NCBI GenBank assembly: GCA_002454975.1
Contig: DKJZ01000042.1
Location: 1 to 57,516 of the forward strand
Length of the DNA: 57,516 nucleotides
DNA from: Hylemonella sp. UBA6679
GTDB lineage: Bacteria; Pseudomonadota; Gammaproteobacteria; Burkholderiales; Burkholderiaceae_C
Direction of reading: 5' to 3'
The position numbers and the translations under genes are program-made. Numbering within the stretch: position 1 is the first letter of the stretch; each line of letters opens with the position of its first letter. Below are positions 25,082-32,651 of the stretch, piece by piece. The notes beneath the pieces are model-generated. The model was given only the letters and a program-made list of their open reading frames with translations. It searched no databases and had not been told where the DNA came from.

Positions 25082-25213
25082 GTGGCGAACTAAACCAGCC
25101 CCCAAGCGTTGGCACATGTGCCCAAAGGTGCGTGACAGGTGAAGTGACGGGTGGGATGGCAGGTGGCGTGGCATGCCCAGCATCTTGCCAGACGTGCACG
25201 CCACGCACCGCAC

Positions 25214-26464
25214 TCACACCACGCCGCTGGCTTTCAGTTTGGCAATGGCGTTGGCGTCCAGCCCCAACTCGCCCAGCACCTCAGCGGTGTGCTCGCCAAG
25301 TGCGGGCGGGGCGCGGCGCAGCACCGGCGGGGTGTCGCTCAAACGCAGCGGGCTGGCCACGCTGCCAATCGCGGCTATGCCGGTGTTGGTCACCACCTCA
25401 GGGCTGCGCGGCTGCGTCACTGCCAGCCCGCGCGCTTGCACCTGGGCATCGGCAAAGGCTTGGCCGATGTCGTTGATCGGGCCGCAAGGCACGGCCTTGT
25501 CGTCGAGCAAATCTACCCATTCAGCGGTGGTACGGGTACGCGTGAGCTCGCTCATGAGCGGCACCAAAATCTCGCGGTGCTGCACACGCTGCGGGTTGCC
25601 CATGAAGCGCGGGTCTTGCGCCCACTCGGAGCGACCCACCGCCGCGCAAAAGCGGCTGAACTGACCGTCGTTGCCAATGGCCAGCAGCATCGCGCCGTCT
25701 TTGGTGGGAAAGTCTTGGTAAGGCACCAGGCTGGGGTGGCTGTTGCCCTGGCGCATGGGCACTTTGCCGGTGTTGAGAAAGCCCCCGGCCTGGTTGGCCA
25801 AAATCGCCATGCCCACATCCAGCAGGGCCATGTCGATGTGCTGGCCCACACCGGTGCGGTGCCGTACCTCAAGCGCCGCAAGAATGGCACTCGACGCGTA
25901 CACCCCGGTGAACAAATCGGTCAGCGCCACACCCACACGCAGCGGGCCGCCGCCTGGCTGGTCATCGCTGCGGCCGGTGATGCTCATCATGCCGCTCATG
26001 GCCTGGATCATCAGGTCGTAGCCCGCGCGCTCGGCATACGGGCCGTCTTGCCCAAAGCCGGTGACCGAGCAGTAAATGAGGCGTGGGTTGATGGCCTTGA
26101 GGCTCTCGTAATCGAGGCCGTAATGCTTCAAGCCACCCACCTTGAAGTTCTCCACCAGCACATCGCTTTGCGTCGCTAACTGTTTGATGAGCGCTTGCCC
26201 ATCGGGGGTGGCCATGTCGATGGTGATGGAGCGTTTGTTGCGGTTGGTGCAAGTGAAGTAAGCCGCGTGTTCAGTGGTCTGGCCTTGCGCGTCTTGCAAG
26301 AAGGGCGGGCCCCAGTGGCGCGTATCGTCACCAGCGCCGGGGCGCTCCACCTTGATGACATCCGCCCCCAGGTCGGCCAAGATTTGCGTGCACCACGGGC
26401 CGGCCAGCACGCGTGAGAGGTCGAGCACTTTGATGTGGGGCAGGGCGGAGGGCTTGTCGCTCAT
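25214..26464 (-). CDS. CaiB/BaiF family CoA-transferase, probable glutarate CoA-transferase
   Basis: 416 residues, class III CoA-transferase. It carries KVLDLSRVLAGPWCTQILADLGADVIKVE at the start, NRNKRSITID, the catalytic aspartate in AGYDLMIQAMSG and the ALLDVGMAILANQ segment. Together with the glutaryl-CoA dehydrogenase gene upstream in the same direction and the divergent LysR gene, it resembles the gcdG-type transferase that activates glutarate with succinyl-CoA. The glutarate role is inferred from context. The two genes are separated by 542 bp, so co-transcription is not assured. Confidence 0.88.
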   Translation of the reverse strand: MSDKPSALPHIKVLDLSRVLAGPWCTQILADLGADVIKVERPGAGDDTRHWGPPFLQDAQGQTTEHAAYFTCTNRNKRSITIDMATPDGQALIKQLATQSDVLVENFKVGGLKHYGLDYESLKAINPRLIYCSVTGFGQDGPYAERAGYDLMIQAMSGMMSITGRSDDQPGGGPLRVGVALTDLFTGVYASSAILAALEVRHRTGVGQHIDMALLDVGMAILANQAGGFLNTGKVPMRQGNSHPSLVPYQDFPTKDGAMLLAIGNDGQFSRFCAAVGRSEWAQDPRFMGNPQRVQHREILVPLMSELTRTRTTAEWVDLLDDKAVPCGPINDIGQAFADAQVQARGLAVTQPRSPEVVTNTGIAAIGSVASPLRLSDTPPVLRRAPPALGEHTAEVLGELGLDANAIAKLKASGVV

Positions 26465-26526
26465 GGTGTTCTTTCTTTGTCTTTTTGTTGTGTGTTCTTG
26501 TTGGTTTGTTTATTAGCGTGCTAGGT

Positions 26527-26603
26527 AGCCATCAGTGCTGAGGCCGGGGCGCTCATACTGCCAAATGCGCAGAAATCGCGCCCCAGCCTCAGCACTGACG
26601 GCT
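26527..26603. repeat. Long inverted repeat A (26-bp arms)
   Basis: Arms 26527-26552 and 26578-26603 pair over 26 positions with two mismatches, around a 25-base spacer. The inner part reads TCAGTGCTGAGGC on one side and its complement on the other. There is no T-run, so it does not look like a simple terminator. Confidence 0.8.
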
Positions 26604-26625
26604 TGCGAAGTGAATTGTTTGCATA

Positions 26626-26651
26626 CAGAAAAAGACACTTATCTCTTTCTG
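26626..26651. repeat. Inverted repeat B
   Basis: Arms CAGAAAAAGA and TCTCTTTCTG pair over ten positions with one mismatch, spacer six bases. Confidence 0.5.
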
Positions 26652-26684
26652 AATCCTCCTAACTTACGCCGCTGAGTGAAGTCG

Positions 26685-26709
26685 TGTTCATGAACAAGCC
26701 CTTGGGCTT
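26685..26709. repeat. Adjacent palindromes C
   Basis: TGTTCATGAACA is a perfect 12-bp palindrome (26685-26696). It abuts AAGCCC-TT-GGGCTT (26696-26709), a tight hairpin followed by T-rich sequence on the plus strand. Confidence 0.5.
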
Positions 26710-26738
26710 TTCATCCTGGAGTACCCAACATCTTCGCA

Positions 26739-26816
26739 GCTGAGTTGGGGTGAGGGTGGGGGCCGATGTGGCAAAGCGAAGCTCCTCTGAGGCCCCCGCC
26801 CTCACCCCAACTCAGC
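26739..26816. repeat. Long inverted repeat D (26-bp arms)
   Basis: Arms 26739-26764 and 26791-26816 pair over 26 positions with one mismatch, around a 26-base spacer. The left arm begins GCTGAGTTGGGGTGAGGG. Its architecture (26-bp arms, about 25-bp spacer) matches repeat A although the sequence differs. Confidence 0.8.
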
Positions 26817-27006
26817 CACCACACAGAAAAGCCGAGACGAGTCTCAAGCGAAGACACATCATAAAAGCCGCCAAGCCCACCAAGCCTGCGAATTGTCAAA
26901 GCACGCCAGCTGATGGGGTTTAGACGGCTTGCCCGATTTCTAGGGCACGCAGCATGATGGCAAGGCGCCTAAGCCCTGTCTGCGCAACCAGCGAGGCGAG
27001 AAACCA

Positions 27007-28203
27007 TCAGTTCGCAAACGCCGCAATACCCGTCTGCGCACGACCCAAAATCAGGGCGTGAATGTCGTGGGTCCCCTCATACGTGTTCACCACTTCGAGG
27101 TTGACCAAATGGCGCGCCACGCCGAACTCGTCGGAAATGCCGTTGCCACCCATCATGTCGCGCGCCAGGCGGGCGATGTCCAGGGCTTTGCCGCAGGAAT
27201 TGCGTTTGAGGATGGAGGTGATTTCCACCGCCGCGGTGCCTTCGTCTTTCATGCGGCCCAAACGCAGACAGCCTTGAAGACCCAGCGCGATTTCGGTTTG
27301 CATGTCGGCCAGCTTCTTTTGAATCAGCTGGTTGGCAGCCAACGGGCGGCCAAATTGTTTGCGGTCCAGCACGTACTGGCGTGAGCGGAACCAGCAGTCT
27401 TCGGCAGCGCCCAAAGCGCCCCAGGCAATGCCGTAACGCGCAGAGTTGAGGCAAGTGAACGGGCCTTTGAGGCCTTGCACTTCGGGGAAGGCGTTTTCTT
27501 CGGGGCAGAACACGTTGTCCATCACGATCTCGCCAGTGATCGACGCGCGCAGGCCCACCTTGCCGTGCACCGCAGGCGCGCTCAAACCGGCCATGCCTTT
27601 TTCCAGCACAAATCCGCGGATGGGGCCGCTCTTGCCGGTCTCGCTGACCTCACGCGCCCACACCACAAACACATCGGCAATGGGGCTGTTGGAGATCCAC
27701 ATTTTGTTGCCAGTGAGCTTGTAGCCACCCGCCACTTTTTGCGCGCGGGTGATCATGCTGTTGGGGTCTGAGCCGTGGTCGGGTTCAGTCAGGCCAAAGC
27801 AGCCGATCCACTCGCCAGTGGCCAATTTAGGCAGGTATTTTTGGCGCTGGGCTTCGGTGCCAAATTCAAAAATCGGCACCATCACCAGCGAGCTTTGCAC
27901 GCTCATCATTGAGCGGTAACCGCTGTCCACACGCTCCACCTCGCGGGCAATCAAGCCGTAGGCCACGTAGTTCAGGCCAGGGCCGCCATAGGCTTCAGGG
28001 ATGGTGGGGCCGAGCAGGCCGAGTTCGCCCATTTCACGGAAGATGGCCACATCGGTTTGCTGGTTGCGAAACGCCTCGGTCACGCGGGGCAGCAGTTTGT
28101 CCTGGCAATAAGCAGCGGCAGCATCGCGCACCATGCGCTCGTCGTCGGTGAGCTGCTGGTCGAGCAAAAACGGGTCATTCCATTGAAAAGCGGCGTTGGC
28201 CAT
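27007..28203 (-). CDS. gcdH: Glutaryl-CoA dehydrogenase
   Basis: 398-residue FAD enzyme of the acyl-CoA dehydrogenase family that oxidises and decarboxylates glutaryl-CoA to crotonyl-CoA. Hallmarks: FGLTEPDHGSDPNSM, NKMWISNSPIADVFVVWAR, ARYGIAWGALGAAEDCW, DMMGGNGISDEF and the catalytic glutamate in NTYEGTHDIHALILG. The ATG at 28203 with GGAGA upstream gives MANAAFQWNDP; the frame extends further upstream without support. Divergent from a LysR gene of the GcdR kind with two dyads between them. Confidence 0.95.
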   Translation of the reverse strand: MANAAFQWNDPFLLDQQLTDDERMVRDAAAAYCQDKLLPRVTEAFRNQQTDVAIFREMGELGLLGPTIPEAYGGPGLNYVAYGLIAREVERVDSGYRSMMSVQSSLVMVPIFEFGTEAQRQKYLPKLATGEWIGCFGLTEPDHGSDPNSMITRAQKVAGGYKLTGNKMWISNSPIADVFVVWAREVSETGKSGPIRGFVLEKGMAGLSAPAVHGKVGLRASITGEIVMDNVFCPEENAFPEVQGLKGPFTCLNSARYGIAWGALGAAEDCWFRSRQYVLDRKQFGRPLAANQLIQKKLADMQTEIALGLQGCLRLGRMKDEGTAAVEITSILKRNSCGKALDIARLARDMMGGNGISDEFGVARHLVNLEVVNTYEGTHDIHALILGRAQTGIAAFAN

Positions 28204-28278
28204 GAGGGTCTCCAAAAAAGTTGGGGTGATCTTACGTGCTACTGGCAGGCTGGGCAAACGAGGATTTGTCATCCAGCC

Positions 28279-28293
28279 ATGCGCTTAGCGCAT
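28279..28293. promoter_or_regulatory. Inverted repeat upstream of gcdH, candidate LysR site
   Basis: Arms ATGCGC and GCGCAT with spacer TTA, an exact dyad of the T-N11-A size, centred about 83 bases upstream of the gcdH ATG. The position suits activation by the divergent LysR protein. Confidence 0.6.
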
Positions 28294-28382
28294 AACTTGG
28301 CTTTTGCTCATCTGCGCAGACACCAAGGCTTTCAAGTGCTAAATATTGATTAACTTTCGATTCTGCACCCGCCATATGCAGC

Positions 28383-28409
28383 CATGGTGTGTATATTTGT
28401 CACACCATG
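28383..28409. promoter_or_regulatory. Nine-base inverted repeat over the gcdR start codon
   Basis: Arms CATGGTGTG and CACACCATG are exact reverse complements with a 9-base AT-rich spacer. The ATG of the LysR gene (28407) lies inside the right arm, so it could be an autoregulatory operator or an mRNA hairpin hiding the start. Confidence 0.6.
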
Positions 28410-29345
28410 CGCCGCCACATCCCCTCTCTTCAAGCCTTGGCTTGCTTTGACGCCGCGGCACGCCACGAGAGCTACACACGCGCAGCGCAAGAGCTGGCGC
28501 TGACCCAAAGCGCGGTGTCGCGCCAGATCAGTGCGCTGGAGGGCTACCTGGGCTTGGCTCTGTTCAGGCGCACCCGCCACGGCGTGGCCCTCACCCCGGC
28601 GGGGGCCGATTACGCGCGCCAAATTGCCCCGCGGCTGCAAGCGCTGGAGCGCGACACGCTCAACGCCATGTCGCGCCAGGGCCGCGGGCGAAGCCTGAGC
28701 CTGGCCGCTGTACCCACCTTTGCCACCCGCTGGCTGATTCCACGCTTGCCGCATTTGGCCACCTTGCAGCCTGAGCTGCTGGTGCACATCGAAACCCGCA
28801 CACGCCCTTTTTTGTTTGCCGACACCGAGTTTGACGCCGCTCTGTATGCAGGCACGCCCGAGCAGGTGGGCAACTGGGCCGGTACGCGCGCCCTGGCCTT
28901 GCTAGAAGAAGAGGTGGTGCCGGTGTGTGCCCCCACGCTGTTGCAGCGCCTGGGCTTGCCAAGCGCGCTCACAGCGCAGCAGCTCAGCGCCTTGCCCTTG
29001 CTGCAACAAAGCACCCGACCCACCGCCTGGCAGCAGTGGTTTGAGCAGTTGGGCTTGAGCCCGAACAACCCGCTTTCTGGCCCGCGGTTTGAGCTGTTTT
29101 CCATGACGGCCGAAGCCGCTGCACACGGCTTGGGCGCGGCCTTGGTGCCTAAGCTACTGGTTGAGGCCGAACTTGCCAGCGGTGCGCTGGTGGTGGCCAG
29201 CCCCCACGCCATGAAAAGTGGACGTACTTACTACCTGGTCATGCCCGAGCAGGGCGACGAGGCGCTCGGCCAAAGCGAGGACGCCAGCACCTTGGCGGTG
29301 TTTGCGCAATGGCTGCAGCAGCAAGTCAGTCAGCCTGCAGCCTAG
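28407..29345 (+). CDS. gcdR: LysR family regulator, probable glutarate regulator (GcdR/GcvA-like)
   Basis: 312 residues of the GcvA-like LysR branch: RRHIPSLQALACFDAAARHE, LALTQSAVSRQISALE and LFRRTRHGVALTPAG, then an effector domain with AAVPTFATRWLIPRLP. Divergence from gcdH and the two dyads between them support control of glutarate catabolism; the symbol rests on this context. The ATG at 28407 is chosen over a GTG at 28389. Confidence 0.85.
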   Translation: MRRHIPSLQALACFDAAARHESYTRAAQELALTQSAVSRQISALEGYLGLALFRRTRHGVALTPAGADYARQIAPRLQALERDTLNAMSRQGRGRSLSLAAVPTFATRWLIPRLPHLATLQPELLVHIETRTRPFLFADTEFDAALYAGTPEQVGNWAGTRALALLEEEVVPVCAPTLLQRLGLPSALTAQQLSALPLLQQSTRPTAWQQWFEQLGLSPNNPLSGPRFELFSMTAEAAAHGLGAALVPKLLVEAELASGALVVASPHAMKSGRTYYLVMPEQGDEALGQSEDASTLAVFAQWLQQQVSQPAA

Positions 29346-29378
29346 GTGCGCTGCCAAACAAACTGAGGATGCAGCGGC

Positions 29379-29912
29379 TCAGCCGTGCTGGCGCGTGGCA
29401 CCAAAGCCAGTGTTTTTGATGGGCCCCACGCGCGACTCGATCTGCAGCCGCAGGTCTTTGCGCATGCCCAGCGCAAACACCAGCTCGGCCACCACAAACA
29501 GCGGGCCAATGATCAGGCCAGCGATGTCGTCCACAAAGGCTGGCTTCTTGCCCTCAAAGTAATGGCCCACAAACTGGAACACCCAGCCCACCACAAACAG
29601 ACCCACGCCCATGCCCAACCAAGGCGTCAGAGCCCACGCGGCCATGGCATGCCCGGCCTGGTGCACCACCGCCAGCAGCAGGCCCATAAGCACCCCCAGG
29701 GGCAGGTCCAAGCGCAGGTAAAACAACACACTCACAAGCACCAGCACACTGGCGGGCGACACAAGCAGCCCGGCCAACGGCCACTGCCAGCGCGCCAACA
29801 ACACCACGATGGCCAGCACGATCATGGGGATGCCCACCAGGTGGGTGAGGATGTTGCGCTTGTCGCGGTGGTATGCCGCGTACTGACTCAGGTGGTCGGT
29901 GAGGTTTCGCAT
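29379..29912 (-). CDS. DUF962 / Mpo1-like membrane protein
   Basis: 177 residues. It begins LTDHLSQYAAYHRDKRNILTHLVGIPMIV, the conserved histidine-containing start of the DUF962 (yeast Mpo1-like) family, followed by four hydrophobic segments and GHYFEGKKPAFVDDIAGLIIGPLFV. Mpo1 is an iron-dependent fatty acid alpha-dioxygenase in yeast; whether the bacterial members share this is not established. It is 40 bp downstream of the DUF1080 lipoprotein gene. Confidence 0.85.
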   Translation of the reverse strand: MRNLTDHLSQYAAYHRDKRNILTHLVGIPMIVLAIVVLLARWQWPLAGLLVSPASVLVLVSVLFYLRLDLPLGVLMGLLLAVVHQAGHAMAAWALTPWLGMGVGLFVVGWVFQFVGHYFEGKKPAFVDDIAGLIIGPLFVVAELVFALGMRKDLRLQIESRVGPIKNTGFGATRQHG

Positions 29913-29952
29913 GTGGGGTTCAGGTTGATTCGGTCACGTGGGGGCAAGCTGC

Positions 29953-30579
29953 TTACAGGGGGCGCACCTTGACCTTGCGCCACTGGATGGCCCCGCCCGT
30001 CACCCCTTTGACACCTGGGCCAAATTGCAGGGCAATCGGGCCTTGGGCGAACTGGTTGTTGATGAGCTGCGAAGTCACCACGCCGTTGAGCTTGACCATG
30101 ATCCAGTTGCCCTTGGCGGTGATCTCCAAGGTGTTCCAGCGCCCGCCTGCGGTGTGTACCGTTGGCACCGGCACGTTGGCAAAGCCCACGATGGCGCCGG
30201 TGGCGTAGGTGGGGTCGGGGCGGATGTCCCAAATGTTGATTTCGTAGGCGTTGTCGGCGGTGATTTTTTGCGGGTCTTGCGCGCGGATGAAGATGCCGCT
30301 GTTGGTGTCGGTGTAGGCGTAAAATTCGGCGTAAATTTCGACGTCTTTGTAGCTCACCGGCGACACCAAGAAGCCCGACTTGCCCTGGTTGGCCATGACC
30401 GAGCCGCCGTTGGCATCGGGCACGCCACGCCAGTTGGCGTCTCCCAAGGTGCGCCAGTTTTGCAGGCCCTGGTCGCCATCAATCAAGGTCGTCCAGGCGC
30501 TGCCGCCCAAATGAGCGCAGCCGCTCAAGGCCAGGCAGGCGGTGGCTGCCAGGGCAGCAAAGGTTCGACGTGAGGTCAT
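29953..30579 (-). CDS. DUF1080-domain lipoprotein
   Basis: 208 residues. Signal with lipobox LSGC (residues about 1-21) and a single concanavalin-like DUF1080 (3-keto-disaccharide hydrolase) domain, recognised by WTTLIDGDQGLQNWR, FYAYTDTNSGIFIRAQDP, YEINIWD and GRWNTLEITAKGNWIMVKLNG. Family members act on glycosides or oxidised disaccharides; substrate unknown. AGGAG precedes the ATG. Placed 37 bp behind a Bug receptor gene, suggesting that solute binding and envelope hydrolysis are linked. Confidence 0.88.
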   Translation of the reverse strand: MTSRRTFAALAATACLALSGCAHLGGSAWTTLIDGDQGLQNWRTLGDANWRGVPDANGGSVMANQGKSGFLVSPVSYKDVEIYAEFYAYTDTNSGIFIRAQDPQKITADNAYEINIWDIRPDPTYATGAIVGFANVPVPTVHTAGGRWNTLEITAKGNWIMVKLNGVVTSQLINNQFAQGPIALQFGPGVKGVTGGAIQWRKVKVRPL

Positions 30580-30616
30580 CAGGATCTCCTGCTTGAGGGT
30601 CTTAGGGATGTGGAAA

Positions 30617-31627
30617 TTAATCGGCTTCTATCTTGGCGGCTTTGACCACCTGCGTCCATCGGGAAACCTCTTGTTTGACAAGCTCGCCCAACTGCTGCGG
30701 GTTCATGTAGTCGGCCTCGGCACCGAGCTCGATGGCGCGTTGTTTGAAGGCCGGTGTGGCGGTGCTTTTGGCGATCTCCGCACTCAATTTGTCCACCACC
30801 GCCTTGGGCGTTTTGGCTGGCGCAAACACCCCAAACCACGACGACGCATCCAGCCCCGGCAAGCCGGCCTGCGCGGCGGTGGGCACGTCTGGCAGGCTGG
30901 GCAAGCGGGTCTTGCCGGTGACCGCCAAGGCGCGCAGCTTGCCGCTCACAATATGGGGCACATAGGGCGGCGGGGTGCCAAAGGTCAAGTCCACCTGGTT
31001 ACCCAGCAAGTCGGTGAGCGCCAAGCCGCTGCTGCGGTAGGGAATGGCGGTCATCTGGATGCCGGTTTGCTGCTCGAGCATGGCGCCGGTGACGTGCTGC
31101 AGTGAGCCGTTGCCCGAGGTGGCGTAGTTGAGCTTGCCCGGGTTGGCCTTGGCGTACGCAATGAGCTCAGCCAGGGTGTGGATGGGCAGGCTCGAACGCA
31201 CCAGAATCAGCTGCGGGGCCGAGATCACATTGGCCACAGGTTGAAGGTCTGAGAGCTCCCAGCCCAGCGAGCTTTTGCTCACCAGCGGGGTGATGACGTG
31301 GTAGCCCGAGTACTGCATGAGCAAGGTGTGCCCGTCGGGGTCCGCGCGCTTGACAAGTTGCGCGGCAATGGCGCCGTTGCCCCCGCTTTTGTTGTCCACC
31401 ACCACCGACTGGCCCAGGGCCGTGCCCAAGGCGGGTGCGAGCATGCGCGCAGCAATGTCGGTGGTGCCGCCAGTGGCAGCCGGCAGCACCAGTGTGACGG
31501 TTTTGCTGGGGAAGGTTTGCGCGTGGCTGCTCACTGGCAAAAGACACGCCAAAGCCGATGTGGCGGCCAGCGCAGTTTGCAACATCCAAATGCGGCGAGC
31601 GCGCTTGGGCTTGGGGCTTGTGGGCAT
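30617..31627 (-). CDS. Bug family tripartite tricarboxylate transporter substrate-binding protein
   Basis: 336-residue periplasmic receptor. An extended basic N-terminus (PKPKRARRIW) leads into a signal peptide ending SHAQ, then TFPSKTVTLVLPAATGG, where the usual PYPAGG loop reads PAATGG. AAGGAG precedes the ATG at 31627; the open frame upstream is not credible. The probable operon continues with the DUF1080 lipoprotein and DUF962 genes. Divergent from an EamA transporter. No TctAB genes nearby. Confidence 0.92.
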   Translation of the reverse strand: MPTSPKPKRARRIWMLQTALAATSALACLLPVSSHAQTFPSKTVTLVLPAATGGTTDIAARMLAPALGTALGQSVVVDNKSGGNGAIAAQLVKRADPDGHTLLMQYSGYHVITPLVSKSSLGWELSDLQPVANVISAPQLILVRSSLPIHTLAELIAYAKANPGKLNYATSGNGSLQHVTGAMLEQQTGIQMTAIPYRSSGLALTDLLGNQVDLTFGTPPPYVPHIVSGKLRALAVTGKTRLPSLPDVPTAAQAGLPGLDASSWFGVFAPAKTPKAVVDKLSAEIAKSTATPAFKQRAIELGAEADYMNPQQLGELVKQEVSRWTQVVKAAKIEAD

Positions 31628-31706
31628 GGTGTGTCTCCTTGTGGTGAACAGTTTGCCACAGCACTGCGGCTTAAGATGCGGCCATGCACACCTCACAACA
31701 ACGCAG

Positions 31707-32603
31707 ATGAACATCACCCGCGGCGTGGCCTTGTCGGTATCGGCCTCTTGCCTGTTTGGCAGCATGTATTTTTACGCCACGCTTTTATGGCCGCTCAGCG
31801 GCGAGCAGGTGTTTGGCTGGCGTGTGCTCTTGACCGTGCCGCTCATGAGCCTGTTCATGTGGCGCACAGGCGCATGGGGCCATGTGCCTGAGACCTTGAA
31901 ACGCTTGCGCCATGAGCCTGTTCTGTGGCTGGTGCTGCCCCTGTCCAGCGCCATGCTGGGCGTGCAGCTGTGGCTGTTTTTATGGGCGCCCATGCACCAG
32001 ATGGCACTGGAGGTGTCGATGGGCTACTTCATCTTGCCTTTGGTGATGGTGCTGGTCGGTCGCGTGTTTTACCGCGAGCGCTTGAGCCGTTGGCAAGCCC
32101 TGGCGGCTTGGTGCGCAGCCGCGGGGGTGGCGCATGAGCTGTGGCGCGAAGGCCAGTTTTCTTGGGCCAGCGTGCTGGTGGCGCTGGGCTTTCCGGCGTA
32201 CTTTGCGCTGCGCCGGCACTTCAAGCTCGAGCACCTGGGCGGCTTGTGGATGGACATGGCGCTGTCATTGCCCGTGGGCGTGTGGATGCTTTGCACGCAA
32301 GCGCAGGTGGGTGCGAGCCTGGCCGCCAACCCGGCGCTGTGGTGGCTGGTGCCCGGCCTGGGGCTGATCAGCGCGAGCGCTTTGGCGCTGTACGTGATGG
32401 CCGGACACCACCTGCCCTTTGGCCTGTTTGGGCTGCTCGGTTATGTGGAGCCGGTGCTGCTGCTGGGCGTGGCGTGGGTGCTGGGCGAGCGCATGGCGCC
32501 GTCGCAATGGTTCACCTACGGCCCGGTGTGGCTGGCCGTGGGTTTGCTCGTTGCCGAAGGGCTCTTGAGCCTGCGGCGCGCGCCTAAGCAAGCACCCAGT
32601 TAA
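31707..32603 (+). CDS. EamA/RarD family drug-metabolite transporter
   Basis: 298-residue inner membrane protein with about ten hydrophobic segments in two EamA repeats. Family signatures include SCLFGSMYFYATLLWPLSGEQVFGWR near the start and LFGLLGYVEPVLLLGVAWVLGERM near the end, close to RarD. Such carriers export amino acids or metabolites; the substrate is unknown. The ATG at 31707 begins the first repeat; the frame is open far upstream because it crosses the divergent Bug gene. Confidence 0.88.
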   Translation: MNITRGVALSVSASCLFGSMYFYATLLWPLSGEQVFGWRVLLTVPLMSLFMWRTGAWGHVPETLKRLRHEPVLWLVLPLSSAMLGVQLWLFLWAPMHQMALEVSMGYFILPLVMVLVGRVFYRERLSRWQALAAWCAAAGVAHELWREGQFSWASVLVALGFPAYFALRRHFKLEHLGGLWMDMALSLPVGVWMLCTQAQVGASLAANPALWWLVPGLGLISASALALYVMAGHHLPFGLFGLLGYVEPVLLLGVAWVLGERMAPSQWFTYGPVWLAVGLLVAEGLLSLRRAPKQAPS

Positions 32604-32651
32604 GCCGCGTGGTCAGCCACTTGTTGCCCAATGATGCTGGGCTGGGGCTGA

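Larger units (their letters stand above)
26465..27006. other. Gene-free 542-bp stretch rich in inverted repeats
   Basis: No convincing gene: the only longer frame (26711-26899, minus) is created by the hairpin sequence itself. The stretch holds at least four dyads (26527-26603, 26626-26651, 26685-26709, 26739-26816) and a short GAGAC/GTCTC dyad at 26834-26845. GACGGCTTGC also occurs twice, at 26597 and about 26930. It separates the glutaryl-CoA dehydrogenase and CoA-transferase genes. Confidence 0.7.

Noticed and set aside
26527..26603. Inverted repeat A as terminal repeats of an insertion sequence
   Set aside because: Only 25 bp separate the arms and no transposase is present; a hairpin or decayed miniature element fits better.
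26711..26899. Small frame in the palindrome-rich gap, minus strand
   Set aside because: Most of it is the two arms of inverted repeat D; Gly/Trp-rich nonsense composition and no ribosome site.
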